Shown one piece after another: positions 28,501 to 35,470 of a stretch of DNA of 43,810 nt. A program made the translations under genes and the position numbers. Under the pieces are notes generated by a model, which saw nothing but the letters and a program-made list of their open reading frames with translations, was not told the origin of the DNA and made no database searches. The stretch is from Actinomycetes bacterium (GTDB taxonomy: Bacteria; Actinomycetota; Actinomycetes; Actinomycetales; Actinomycetaceae): NCBI GenBank assembly GCA_023426345.1, contig JAFAAX010000079.1, positions 1-43,810 of the forward strand, written 5' to 3'. Each line of letters starts with the position of its first letter. Within the stretch, counting starts at the first letter, position 1.

Positions 28501-29066
28501 CGGCTGGGGATGACCTTGCAGCCGAAGACGTCCTTGTCGGACGTCCGGTCGCTCGTGCGGTCGAAGTACACGCCGGGCGAGCGCACCAGCTGGGAGACGA
28601 CCACGCGCTCCGTGCCGTTGATGATGAACGTGCCGCGCTTCGTCATCAGCGGGAAATCGCCCATGAAGACGGTCTGGGACTTGATCTCGCCGGTGTTGTA
28701 GTTCATGAACTCGGCGGTGACGTACATCGGGGCCGAGTACGTGTAGTCCTTGGCCTTGCACTCCTCCACGGAGTACTTCGGCTTCTCCAGGCGGTGGTCG
28801 CGGAACGACAGTGACATCGTCTGGGCGACGTCCTCGATCGGGGAGATCTCCTCGAAGATCTCCTCCAGGCCCGACACGTCGGGCACCTCGTAGCGTCCCG
28901 ACGACTTCGCGGCCTCGACGCGCGCCTTCCACGCGTCATTGCCCAGCAGCCAGTCGAAGCTCTCGGTCTGCAGACCGAGCAGGTTCGGAGCCTGGAGCGG
29001 CTCGGCGAGCTTGGCGAAAGAGATGCGGGTCCTGGGCTGATGTGCAGTGGAGCTACTGACAGCCAA
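25584..29066 (-). CDS. rpoB: DNA-directed RNA polymerase beta subunit
   Basis: This 1160-residue beta subunit of RNA polymerase begins MAVSSSTAHQPRTRISFAKL. The rifampicin-binding region is intact: SQLSQFMDQNNPLSS, LGHKRRLSALGPGG. D423, H433 and S438 correspond to E. coli D516, H526 and S531, so the sequence predicts a rifampicin-sensitive enzyme. The start is TTG at 29064-29066, behind AAGGA at 6 nt, so both rpoB and rpoC use TTG. A readable promoter lies about 135 bp upstream. The C-terminus has an aspartate-rich tail (REDDDDDYDAREDLG). Confidence 0.99.
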   Translation of the reverse strand: MAVSSSTAHQPRTRISFAKLAEPLQAPNLLGLQTESFDWLLGNDAWKARVEAAKSSGRYEVPDVSGLEEIFEEISPIEDVAQTMSLSFRDHRLEKPKYSVEECKAKDYTYSAPMYVTAEFMNYNTGEIKSQTVFMGDFPLMTKRGTFIINGTERVVVSQLVRSPGVYFDRTSDRTSDKDVFGCKVIPSRGAWLEMEIDKRDAVGVRIDRKRKQPVTHFLKAIGMTEGEIRDTFKDYPVLLETLEKDTVQTQEEALLDIYRKIRPGEPAVVDAAQALLNNFYFDPKRYDLAKVGRYKINKKLALNADPKESTLTLEDIVAALKYLLALHAGEKTFAGTRGGQPVEVRVETDDIDHFGNRRIRAVGELIQGQVRTGLARMERTVRERMTTQESDSITPQTLINIRPVVAAIKEFFGTSQLSQFMDQNNPLSSLGHKRRLSALGPGGLSRDRASLEVRDVHPSHYGRMCPIETPEGPNIGLIGNMATFARINPFGFIETPYRIVRDGRVTDEVEYMTADDEYGHFIAQASSPLTADGHFAEEQVLCRVAGEDPTLVHRDRVDYMDVSARQMVSVATAFIPFLEHDDANRALMGANMQRQAVPLLRTEAPLVGTGMERRAAQDSGEMVIAEHAGVITEASADLIVVTTDEGGRDVYRLEKFERSNPGNCTNQRTIVEEGDRVEAGTVLADGPATDHGEVALGKNLLVAYMSWEGLNYEDAVILSRRVVEEDLLTSIHIEEYEVDARETKLGEEEITRDIPNVSEESLADLDERGIIRIGAEVVAGDVLVGKVTPKGETELTSEERLLRAIFGEKAREVRDTSLRVPHGEEGIVIGVREFNDEDDDLTPGVRQTVRVYVAQRRKITVGDKTSGRHGNKGVVSKILPQEDMPFLEDGTPVDIILNPLGVPGRMNVGQVLEYHLGWLAHQGWDASKAVEAGEEWTRRLPEDGIVVAPGSLVATPVFDGLEAEELAGLLRNVNPNRDGDRLINEEGKARLFDGRSGEPFPSPIAVGYTYTLKLHHLVDDKIHARSTGPYSMITQQPLGGKAQFGGQRFGEMEVWAMEAYGAAFALQELLTIKSDDTSGRVKVYEAIVKGEDIPEPGIPESFRVLIQEMRSLCLNVEALDAAGNAIDLREDDDDDYDAREDLGIVLDARPNAAATIDAI

Positions 29067-29199
29067 AGGGGGTCCTTCCCTGCGGTTCGTGATGCGCTCG
29101 ACCGCCTGCGGCCCCTATCTGACACAGTCCACGGACGCTCAGCGCGGGTTTCGGCGTGTGGATGCAGGTCACCTCGGGCACAATCAGGCGCAAAGACAC
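29067..29199 (-). other. rpoB leader region
   Basis: These are about 130 bp between the predicted start point and the TTG of rpoB. They contain the AAGGA ribosome binding site and no coding sequence that I can support. I see no recognisable riboswitch or ribosomal-protein binding fold. Confidence 0.4.
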
Positions 29200-29228
29200 A
29201 TGGTATGCTCGCGCTCCCGCCGCGGCAA
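29200..29228 (-). promoter_or_regulatory. Predicted rpoB promoter
   Basis: On the minus strand, TTGCCG (29228-29223), a 17-bp spacer and TACCAT (29205-29200) match a housekeeping sigma-factor promoter. Transcription would start near 29193, leaving a leader of roughly 127 nt before the TTG start. Confidence 0.65.
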
Positions 29229-29290
29229 GGCGGGCCGCGCTTTGTGGGGGGATTCACTCGGGTCCCCGCACCCCTCCGCGCGGGCCCGGG

Positions 29291-29334
29291 TCCCTTCTCC
29301 CGCGAGTTCGGTGCTCTTCTCCCGCGACTTCGGT
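29291..29334 (-). repeat. 22-bp repeat array, locus 2a (inverted orientation)
   Basis: Two abutting units read on the minus strand. One is 29334-29313 (ACCGAAGTCG, then CGGGAGAAGAGC). The other is 29312-29291 (ACCGAACTCG, then CGGGAGAAGGGA). They face the direct-orientation array at 29428 across about 93 bp and end 62 bp upstream of the rpoB -35. Confidence 0.85.
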
Positions 29335-29427
29335 CCCCTCGCCCCATAGCCGCGCTACCGCCCCCTCGGTGAGACCGGTCCCTGTGACATCCGCGCCCGC
29401 AATCGCATACCGCCGCACGCCAGGCGA

Positions 29428-29503
29428 ACCGAACTCGACGCCGAACAGCACCGAACTCGCGGGGAAACAGCACCGAAGTCGACGAGGAAGGGGACCGAAG
29501 TCA
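29428..29503 (+). repeat. 22-bp repeat array, locus 2b
   Basis: Units start at 29428, 29450, 29472 and 29494. The last is truncated and runs into the stop codon of the second cheX-like gene (29501-29503). The first unit and a half are identical to the first unit and a half of the 38.1-kb array. With locus 2a, these form a long inverted repeat: GCACCGAACTCGCGGG in one arm has an exact 16-nt complement in the other. Confidence 0.85.
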
Positions 29504-29998
29504 GCGGACCAGGACGGACAGCCGCCCCGTCCCGTAGCCGTGGACCTCGCAGGCCGCGTCCAGGCGCGGGACGAAGCCGCTCAACCACGACTCGATGGCG
29601 ACGGGCAGCGCCGCGCTGCCCGTGTCGTAGAGCCCCTCGATGAGGCTGACATGGGGCGCATCGCCGACGTTGAACAGCGAACCCGCGATGTTGAGGACCT
29701 CGTAGAGGTTGTCGACCAGATCGTCGGACAGGTACGCGTCGCGGGCGGCCTCCTCCGACACGGCCGGGGGCACCAGGCCCAGCGCGGCCCCTAGATGGGC
29801 GCCCAGGGCGGTGTCCACGGCGATGAGCGCCGTCGACTGCCCGAGGTCCGTGACGTACTCGGCGGCGATGACGCCGCCCGGCGTGTCGGCCCGCAGTTCC
29901 TCGCCATCCACGATCAAGGAGACCTCCCGGCCGCAGATGCCGATGAGCAGGTCGCGGACGGCCTTGGCGGACGGCAGGCGCGTCTCAGGGCCGATCAC
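29501..29998 (-). CDS. CheX/CheC-like protein, last gene of the chemotaxis operon
   Basis: This 165-residue cytoplasmic protein contains NLYEVLNIAGSLFN, in which E100 and N103 fit the ExxN pair of CheC/CheX/FliY CheY-phosphatases. The overall alternation of AEYVTDLGQSTALIAVDT-like strands with helices is compatible with that fold. It may dephosphorylate CheY-P, but the similarity is distant and it could be a dedicated actinobacterial chemotaxis component of another function. The GTG start (29996-29998) overlaps the stop of the second cheY (GTGA). Its stop codon touches the repeat array that separates the operon from rpoB. Confidence 0.6.
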   Translation of the reverse strand: MIGPETRLPSAKAVRDLLIGICGREVSLIVDGEELRADTPGGVIAAEYVTDLGQSTALIAVDTALGAHLGAALGLVPPAVSEEAARDAYLSDDLVDNLYEVLNIAGSLFNVGDAPHVSLIEGLYDTGSAALPVAIESWLSGFVPRLDAACEVHGYGTGRLSVLVR

Positions 29999-30354
29999 AC
30001 CAGCACCCGCTCGATCTCCGTGCGGAACTGCTCGGCCGTGAAGGGCTTCGCGATGAGGAACAGGGCCCCCGCCTGCTCGGCGAGCTCCCGCATCTGCGCG
30101 GACCCCTCCGACGTCACCAGGGCCACGGGGACCTGGGAGCCCATCTGGCGCAGCTGCCGCAGCAGATCCAAGCCGTTGAGGTTGGGCATGTTCCAATCCG
30201 AGAGCACCAGATCCGGCTTCTCCCGCAGGATGAGATCGCGCGCCTCCAGGCCGTCCTCGGCCTCCAGGACCTCCCAGTCGTATCCGGCCTGCCGCAACGT
30301 CCGTGCCACGATCCTGCGCATCACGCGACTGTCGTCGGCCACGAGGACTCTCAT
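29995..30354 (-). CDS. cheY: Single-domain response regulator, second CheY
   Basis: This 119-residue receiver-only protein has the acidic pocket VADDSR (D7, D8), phospho-acceptor D53 in LSDWNMP, T81 and K103 in AKPF, so all catalytic residues are present. It begins MRVLVADDSRVMRRI, much like the first CheY of this operon. It would carry the signal from CheA-P to the flagellar switch, or act as a phosphate sink. The ATG at 30352-30354 follows GAGGAG, 4 bp after the cheX-like gene's stop. The two CheYs differ in their alpha4-beta5 region, so they may have different partners. Confidence 0.9.
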   Translation of the reverse strand: MRVLVADDSRVMRRIVARTLRQAGYDWEVLEAEDGLEARDLILREKPDLVLSDWNMPNLNGLDLLRQLRQMGSQVPVALVTSEGSAQMRELAEQAGALFLIAKPFTAEQFRTEIERVLV

Positions 30355-30358
30355 CGGT

Positions 30359-30820
30359 TCACTCCTCCGTCGTGTCGTCGGTCGAGCCCCACAGGCTCAC
30401 GATGATCGGGGCGCCGCGCCATCTCAGGCAGACCTCCAGCTGTCGAGGGCCGCACGGGGGCGGTGGCGCCGTGTCGACTCCCGGTGGACTCATCATGCCA
30501 GCTCCCGGGCTCAATGACTTGATGTTGCCGCCGACGATGTTCGCCAGCTCCCCCATCGCGTCGCGCACGTCCTGCTCGTCGGGGGCCTCCGCCTCGGAGA
30601 AGGCGAGCAGTCCGACGGCCAGCTGGCGGCAGGTCGGCGCCTCCGCGGACACCAGGGTCCGCCTCTCCGATGCGCCCGTGGCGTCCACCCACGCGTGGAG
30701 AGGATCCTCCAGGAGGGGCGTGGGCCCCTCCCAGACGGAGAGCTGTCCCGGGTCGTCGTCCACCATGGCATCGAACAGCTCCTGCGCGATGCCGATCACC
30801 TGATCACCGGTCGTCGTCAC
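30359..30820 (-). CDS. CheX-like chemotaxis protein
   Basis: This 153-residue protein contains DAMGELANIVGGNIKS, in which E91 and N94 match the phosphatase ExxN signature and the NIVGGNIK helix typical of CheX/CheC. The likely role is dephosphorylating CheY-P, taking the place of CheZ, which is not seen here. The GTG start at 30818-30820 lies behind GGAGGAGG and overlaps the preceding cheY by 17 bp. A Pro-rich insertion (about 111-125, PPGVDTAPPPPCGP) precedes the last strands. It sits between two cheY genes, which supports a role in setting CheY-P lifetime. Confidence 0.78.
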   Translation of the reverse strand: MTTTGDQVIGIAQELFDAMVDDDPGQLSVWEGPTPLLEDPLHAWVDATGASERRTLVSAEAPTCRQLAVGLLAFSEAEAPDEQDVRDAMGELANIVGGNIKSLSPGAGMMSPPGVDTAPPPPCGPRQLEVCLRWRGAPIIVSLWGSTDDTTEE

Positions 30821-31199
30821 GGCGGTCCTCCTCCGGGAGCAGCCCGAGGAGCGCGAGCTTCTCGCGCAACGCGTCGGGCGTGAACGGCTTGATGAGGTAC
30901 TCGTGCGCGCCGGCCGCCAGCGCCCGCACGATCTGGGAGCGCTCCGACTCCGTCGTCACCATCATGAGGGTGAGCCCGCGCCACTCCCGGCGCTCCCGCA
31001 CGGCGGAGACGAAGCTCAACCCGTCCATCACCGGCATGTTCCAGTCGATGCAGGCCAGGTCGATGTCGGGGCTCTCGCCCAGCACGTCCAGGGCCTGCTG
31101 CCCGTCCCCGGCCTCGACGATGTCGAAGCCGAGCCCCCGCAACTGCGCGCCGATGATGCGGCGCATCACGCGCGAGTCGTCAATGACCAATGCCTTCAT
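30804..31199 (-). CDS. cheY: Single-domain response regulator, first CheY
   Basis: This 131-residue receiver protein begins MKALVIDDSRVMRRII. It has D7-D8, phospho-acceptor D52 in CIDWNMPVMDG, T82-T83 and K104 in LIKPF. This is the full catalytic set of a CheY that is phosphorylated by CheA and binds the flagellar switch. Its tail (LLPEEDRRDDDR) is unusually acidic. The ATG (31197-31199) overlaps the cheR stop as ATGA. Confidence 0.92.
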   Translation of the reverse strand: MKALVIDDSRVMRRIIGAQLRGLGFDIVEAGDGQQALDVLGESPDIDLACIDWNMPVMDGLSFVSAVRERREWRGLTLMMVTTESERSQIVRALAAGAHEYLIKPFTPDALREKLALLGLLPEEDRRDDDR

Positions 31200-32014
31200 G
31201 GCCGTCCTCTCTCAGGCGCCAATCGATGGAGGACGCCCGCGGGGACGTCGATGCGCTCCCAGGGCGGGTCCAGCGGCAGGGTCTCCGCGGCCCCCAGGAT
31301 GACGAATCCCCCGGGGCGCACCACGCGGGCGATCCGGGCCAGGACGTCGCGTCGTGCGGCGGCGTCGAAGTAGATCAGGACGTTGCGGACGAAGACCACG
31401 TCGAACAGGGGCCCGGCGGGCGGGGCGTCCAGCAGGTTGTGCTGCCGGAAGCCGACGTGGGCGCGCACATCGGCCGCGACCTGCCAGCCCGTCCCGGCCC
31501 GGTCGAAGTAGTTCACCAGCGCGGACACCGGGAGGCCGCGGTTGACCTCGAGCTGGGTGTAGACCCCGGCGCGCGCCCGCTCGAGCACCGCCCCCGACAA
31601 GTCGGTGCCCAGGACCGTGAAGTCCTCCTCGCCCTGGTCGATCAGGCTCATCGCGATCGAGTAGGTCTCCTGTCCGGTCGAGCAGGCCGCCGACCACACC
31701 CGCAGCGGCCCGCGGCGGTCGCGCCGGCACTCCGGCAGGATCACGTCCTCCAGCAGCATGAAGGGGACGCCGTCGCGGAACCAGGAGGTCTCATTGGTCG
31801 TCAGCGCCTCGACCACCTGGACCTTCATCTCCTCGCTGCCCAGCGCGCGCAGCACGAAGTGGTCGACGGCGTTCGGCCCGGCCATGCCCGCCGCCCGCGC
31901 CAGCGGGAGCAGGCGGTTCTCCACCAGGTACTCCTTGCCCGGCGGCAGCTGGATGGCGCTGCGGCGCTCCACCAGCTCCCTCACATAGTCGAAGGTCTGC
32001 GCGAAGACGCTCAT
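31196..32014 (-). CDS. cheR: Chemotaxis methyltransferase CheR
   Basis: This 272-residue cytoplasmic enzyme methylates receptor glutamates with S-adenosylmethionine for adaptation. It shows the N-terminal helical domain (FAQTFDYVRELVERRSAIQL), NETSWFRD, the SAM-binding VWSAACSTGQETYSIAM, LGTDLSGAVLERA, and the late FVRNVLIYFD and GGFVILGAAETL motifs. The ATG (32012-32014) overlaps the cheB stop (ATGA). It is adjacent to cheB and mcp, as expected for an adaptation module. Confidence 0.95.
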   Translation of the reverse strand: MSVFAQTFDYVRELVERRSAIQLPPGKEYLVENRLLPLARAAGMAGPNAVDHFVLRALGSEEMKVQVVEALTTNETSWFRDGVPFMLLEDVILPECRRDRRGPLRVWSAACSTGQETYSIAMSLIDQGEEDFTVLGTDLSGAVLERARAGVYTQLEVNRGLPVSALVNYFDRAGTGWQVAADVRAHVGFRQHNLLDAPPAGPLFDVVFVRNVLIYFDAAARRDVLARIARVVRPGGFVILGAAETLPLDPPWERIDVPAGVLHRLAPERGRP

Positions 32015-33174
32015 CCGCCGACCCGTCCCAGGCTCTGCTCGATGTCCCCGGCGATCCGCGTGAGCGGCAGGACGCGGGTGACGGATCCCCCCTCGACGGC
32101 CGCGCGGGGCATGCCCCACACCACGGAGCTCGCGCGGTCCTGGGCCACCACCGTGCCCCCCGCCGCCGCCACGTCGGCCGCGCCGCGGGCGCCGTCCGCC
32201 CCCATGCCCGTCAGCACGACGGCCAGGACGTCGGCCCCCAGCGCGCGGGCGCCGGAGCGGAACAGGACATCGACGGAGGGCCGCACGTAGTTCACCGGCG
32301 CCGCGTCGCTCAGGCGGGCGGCCAGTAGGCCGCGCCCCATGTCCACCTCGAGATGGCGCCCGCCCGGGGCCACGTAGATCGTCCCGGCCTCCAGCGCCTC
32401 GCCGTCGCGCACCTCGACAACGCGCGACGGCGTCAACTTGTCCAGCCGCTGCGCCAGCTGCGCCGTGAAGACGGGGGGCATGTGCTGGACAACCACCACG
32501 GGCACGGGCAGCGGGCGCGCCAGATCGCCGACCACCTCGGCCAGCGCCGCCGGGCCTCCCGTCGAGGAGCCGATCAGGACGGCGCGGGGCCGCCCTCGTC
32601 CCCGGTTGTGGGCCTGCCGGACGGACGCGGCGGCGGACTCCGACGCCACGGGCTCCGGCTCCTCCACCGCCACCGGGGCGTCCGGCGGACCGCCCAGCGC
32701 GTGGACGCGGGGGAGCAGATCCCCCGCCAGCGTCCCGATGGACTCCTCCAGGGACGACGTGCTGGGCTTGAGGACGTAGTCCGCCGCCCCCGCCGCCAGC
32801 GCGTCCAGCGTCGCCATGGCCCCGCGCTCGGTGAGCGTCGACAGCATGATGACGGGGCCCCGCCACCCCCGGACCGTCAGCGCCCGCACCGCCTCGATGC
32901 CGTCCATCTCGGGCATCTCGACGTCCATCGTCACCACGTCGGGACGCAGCCGGAGCACGGCGTCCACGGCGTCGCGGCCGTTGCGGGCGAACCCCACGAT
33001 CCGGACCTCCGGATCCGAGCGCAGGACGCGGGCCACCAGGCGCCGCGCGACCGCCGAATCGTCCACGACGAGCACCCGGATCTGGTCCGGGCCCACGGTC
33101 GGCACCCGCCGCGGATCCTTCTCACGCACCGGCGGGACCCTCAGAGGGCGCACGCCGTCCACCCGTTCGACCAT
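32011..33174 (-). CDS. cheB: Chemotaxis methylesterase/glutamine deamidase CheB
   Basis: This two-domain enzyme of about 387 residues removes methyl groups from receptors. The receiver domain has VLVVDDSAVARR and phospho-acceptor D84 (TMDVEMPEMDG). A charged linker (about 165-195) leads to the methylesterase domain with the catalytic serine in GSSTGGP (about 203-204), H231 (QHMPPVF) and D327 (TGMGADGARG). The ATG at 33172-33174 lies just past the mcp stop (TGAGATG) without a clear ribosome site. GTG codons at residues 16 and 24 are alternatives. Confidence 0.95.
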   Translation of the reverse strand: MVERVDGVRPLRVPPVREKDPRRVPTVGPDQIRVLVVDDSAVARRLVARVLRSDPEVRIVGFARNGRDAVDAVLRLRPDVVTMDVEMPEMDGIEAVRALTVRGWRGPVIMLSTLTERGAMATLDALAAGAADYVLKPSTSSLEESIGTLAGDLLPRVHALGGPPDAPVAVEEPEPVASESAAASVRQAHNRGRGRPRAVLIGSSTGGPAALAEVVGDLARPLPVPVVVVQHMPPVFTAQLAQRLDKLTPSRVVEVRDGEALEAGTIYVAPGGRHLEVDMGRGLLAARLSDAAPVNYVRPSVDVLFRSGARALGADVLAVVLTGMGADGARGAADVAAAGGTVVAQDRASSVVWGMPRAAVEGGSVTRVLPLTRIAGDIEQSLGRVGG

Positions 33175-33175
33175 C

Positions 33176-34966
33176 TCAGTAGGACACGCTGGAGAGCCAC
33201 TCGTGCAGCGACTGCGCCATCTTGGCGAGCTCCTCGGCCGCGGCCGCCACCTGCGCGCCCGCACTGCTGATCTCCGTGGTCCCCGCGCTCACCTGGGCGA
33301 CGCGGGCGGCGATGTCCTCCGCGCCCTGGGCCGTCTCAGCGATCGAGCGCGTCATCTCCTGGGTCGTCGCCGTCTGTTCCTCCACCGCGGAGGCGATCGT
33401 CATCTGGTGGTCGCTGATCTGGTCCACCACCGCCGAGATCTCCGCGATCGAGCTGATGGCCAGGCCGGTCTCGGCCTGGATGTCCGCGACGCGGCGCGCG
33501 ATGTCGTCCGTGGCCTTCGCCGTCTCCTGGGCGAGGTCCTTGACCTCGCCGGCCACGACGGCGAACCCCTTGCCGGCCTCGCCGGCTCGGGCCGCCTCGA
33601 TCGTCGCGTTCAACGCCAGCAGGTTCGTCTGCTCCGCGATCGAGGTGATGACCTTGACGACGTCGCCGATGGCCGCCGAGGTCTCCCCCAGCCGGGCCAC
33701 GGTGGCGTTCGTCGTCGCCGCCTTGTCGGTGGCGTCGCGGGCCACCTGGGCGGCATCGTTCGCGTTCTGCGCGATCTCCCGGATGGAGGCGCCCATCTGC
33801 TCGGCACCGGCCGCCAGGGTCTGGACGTGGGAGGACAGCTGGGCCGCCAGGTCCGCTGCCGCCACCGACTCGTCGAGGCTCTCGCTGACGGACGCCACCA
33901 CCTGGGCGTTGGAGGCCGTGAGTTCCTCGGAGGCCGTCGCCACGGAGTTCGTCATCTCGCCGACGGCCTCGAAGAAGTGGGACAGCTTCCACTGCGTCTT
34001 CGTCGCGCTGGTCGTCAGCTCCCCGATGGGGCCGCCCTCGGACGTGTCGGGCACCACCGTGAAGTCCCCGTCCGACATGGCGCCGAGGCTGTTCTGAACA
34101 TTCTGGAGGCTCTTCCGGAGCCCGCGGTCGGTGTGGATGTACATGAAGAGGCCCACGGCGACGGCCACGGCGGCCGTCCCGACGAGCACCCACCGGACCA
34201 ACAGACGGTACGCGGCCAGGGCGTCCTCCTGCGCTTTGACATCCGCCATCAGGCGCACCTGCCCGGTGGAGAAGGCTCCGTTCGCGGTGCTCGCCAGGCC
34301 GGCGAGCTCCTGGATGGCGGCCGTGTCCGGGGCGGAGCCGGCGAGCAGGCTCTCCATCTGGGCGTCGGCCTTGGTCACCCACTGCTCGGCGCTGTCGGAG
34401 TAGGTCGTCCAGGCGTCCGTGGCCTCGCCCATGTCGGTGCTCGCGGAGTTCACCAGCGCGGAGGAGACCTGCGAGCTCACCTGCTTCCAGCTCTGGCGGG
34501 TGTCCGCGCCTCCCGAGGTCCCCAACTCGACCACGGACGCGGACGTCCGGCTCAGCGTGTGCTGGAGTTCCAGGAAGTCGGCGTTCGTCTGCGTCCAGCG
34601 CATCGTGGCCGTCTGCAGGGTCTGGAGGCGGTCCGTCATCTGCGCCGTCTTCTCCGACGTGAAGCTGGCGAACGTGCTTGACACGAGGAGCAGGGCCAGC
34701 AGGATGATCGCCATCCAGCGGACCCGCTGCATGACGGTCCGGCGACGCCGGCGGCGCGGCTTCTCGGAGCCCCGCTTCTTCGCGGTGCCCGGGGCGCCCT
34801 CGTCCCCCTCCTCCTCGCTCATGGCCGCGGACAGCGCGCGGTCCCGCTCCTCGACGGTCAGTTCCCCCGCCGCTGCGAGCTCGGCGAGGGACCGCGGCGC
34901 CGCGGGTTCGCCCTCGTTCGGCGGGTTGACCGGTGCGGGAGCGGTCGGAGCTGTGGTGACAGACAT
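33176..34966 (-). CDS. Methyl-accepting chemotaxis protein
   Basis: This membrane receptor of 596 residues has a long cytoplasmic N-terminus (1-83) with an acidic stretch (EEEGDEG) and an arginine run (EKPRRRRRRTVMQR), TM1 at about 84-101, an extracellular four-helix-type sensor of about 150 residues, TM2 at about 255-277, a HAMP-like region, and a signalling domain with the conserved hairpin (NLLALNATIEAARAGEAG, then KGFAVVAGEVKDLAQE). The ATG at 34964-34966 follows GAGGAGA. An in-frame ATG at 35056 that touches the cheW stop lacks a good ribosome site. The ligand is not predictable. It is the only receptor in this operon. Confidence 0.93.
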   Translation of the reverse strand: MSVTTAPTAPAPVNPPNEGEPAAPRSLAELAAAGELTVEERDRALSAAMSEEEGDEGAPGTAKKRGSEKPRRRRRRTVMQRVRWMAIILLALLLVSSTFASFTSEKTAQMTDRLQTLQTATMRWTQTNADFLELQHTLSRTSASVVELGTSGGADTRQSWKQVSSQVSSALVNSASTDMGEATDAWTTYSDSAEQWVTKADAQMESLLAGSAPDTAAIQELAGLASTANGAFSTGQVRLMADVKAQEDALAAYRLLVRWVLVGTAAVAVAVGLFMYIHTDRGLRKSLQNVQNSLGAMSDGDFTVVPDTSEGGPIGELTTSATKTQWKLSHFFEAVGEMTNSVATASEELTASNAQVVASVSESLDESVAAADLAAQLSSHVQTLAAGAEQMGASIREIAQNANDAAQVARDATDKAATTNATVARLGETSAAIGDVVKVITSIAEQTNLLALNATIEAARAGEAGKGFAVVAGEVKDLAQETAKATDDIARRVADIQAETGLAISSIAEISAVVDQISDHQMTIASAVEEQTATTQEMTRSIAETAQGAEDIAARVAQVSAGTTEISSAGAQVAAAAEELAKMAQSLHEWLSSVSY

Positions 34967-35055
34967 CGGAATCTCCTCAGGAACAGGATGCGCGTGACGC
35001 GGGCGGGACTGGGACAGAGACGGGGACGAGGGCGGGGCCGGTCGCACGGCGGTCA

Positions 35056-35469
35056 TCAGGCGATCACCCGATCGACGTCGAGGACGAGGACGAGGAGGTC
35101 CTCGAGTTTGAGGGCCCCGGTGACGAATCGACGCAGATCCGCCGCCACCGTGCTCGGAGCCTCCTCCAGCTGGTCGTCCTCCACGGTGAGGACCTCGCCG
35201 ACGGAGTCGACGACCAGCGCCACCGGGTCCTCGGGCCGGTGGATGACGATCATCTGGGCGTGGTCCCCGCAGCGGGAGGACAGGCCCAGCAGCACGCCGA
35301 GGTCCAGCGACAGCACGACCTGGCCGCGCAGGTTGAGCAGCCCGTCGACGTCCGGCGTGGACAGCGGCACGTCCGTGGTGGCCCGGCGGGGCAGGACCTC
35401 CTGGACGCGCTCCACGGGGATCGCGCAGGTGTGGGCGCCCACACGGAAGGTGAGGAGCTGATGGGTCAT
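35056..35469 (-). CDS. cheW: Chemotaxis coupling protein CheW
   Basis: This 137-residue adaptor links receptors to CheA. It is a single CheW domain: LLTFRVGAHTCAIPVERVQE, then GLLNLRGQVVLSLDLGVLLG, then VDSVGEVL. The ATG (35467-35469) follows GGAGG and comes right after the cheA stop (TGAGATG). It lies between cheA and mcp. Confidence 0.95.
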   Translation of the reverse strand: MTHQLLTFRVGAHTCAIPVERVQEVLPRRATTDVPLSTPDVDGLLNLRGQVVLSLDLGVLLGLSSRCGDHAQMIVIHRPEDPVALVVDSVGEVLTVEDDQLEEAPSTVAADLRRFVTGALKLEDLLVLVLDVDRVIA

Positions 35470-35470
35470 C

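Noticed and set aside
25995..28814. A 939-residue open frame on the plus strand opposite rpoB
   Set aside because: It has the same shadow pattern, with low-complexity composition and complete overlap with the unambiguous rpoB gene.
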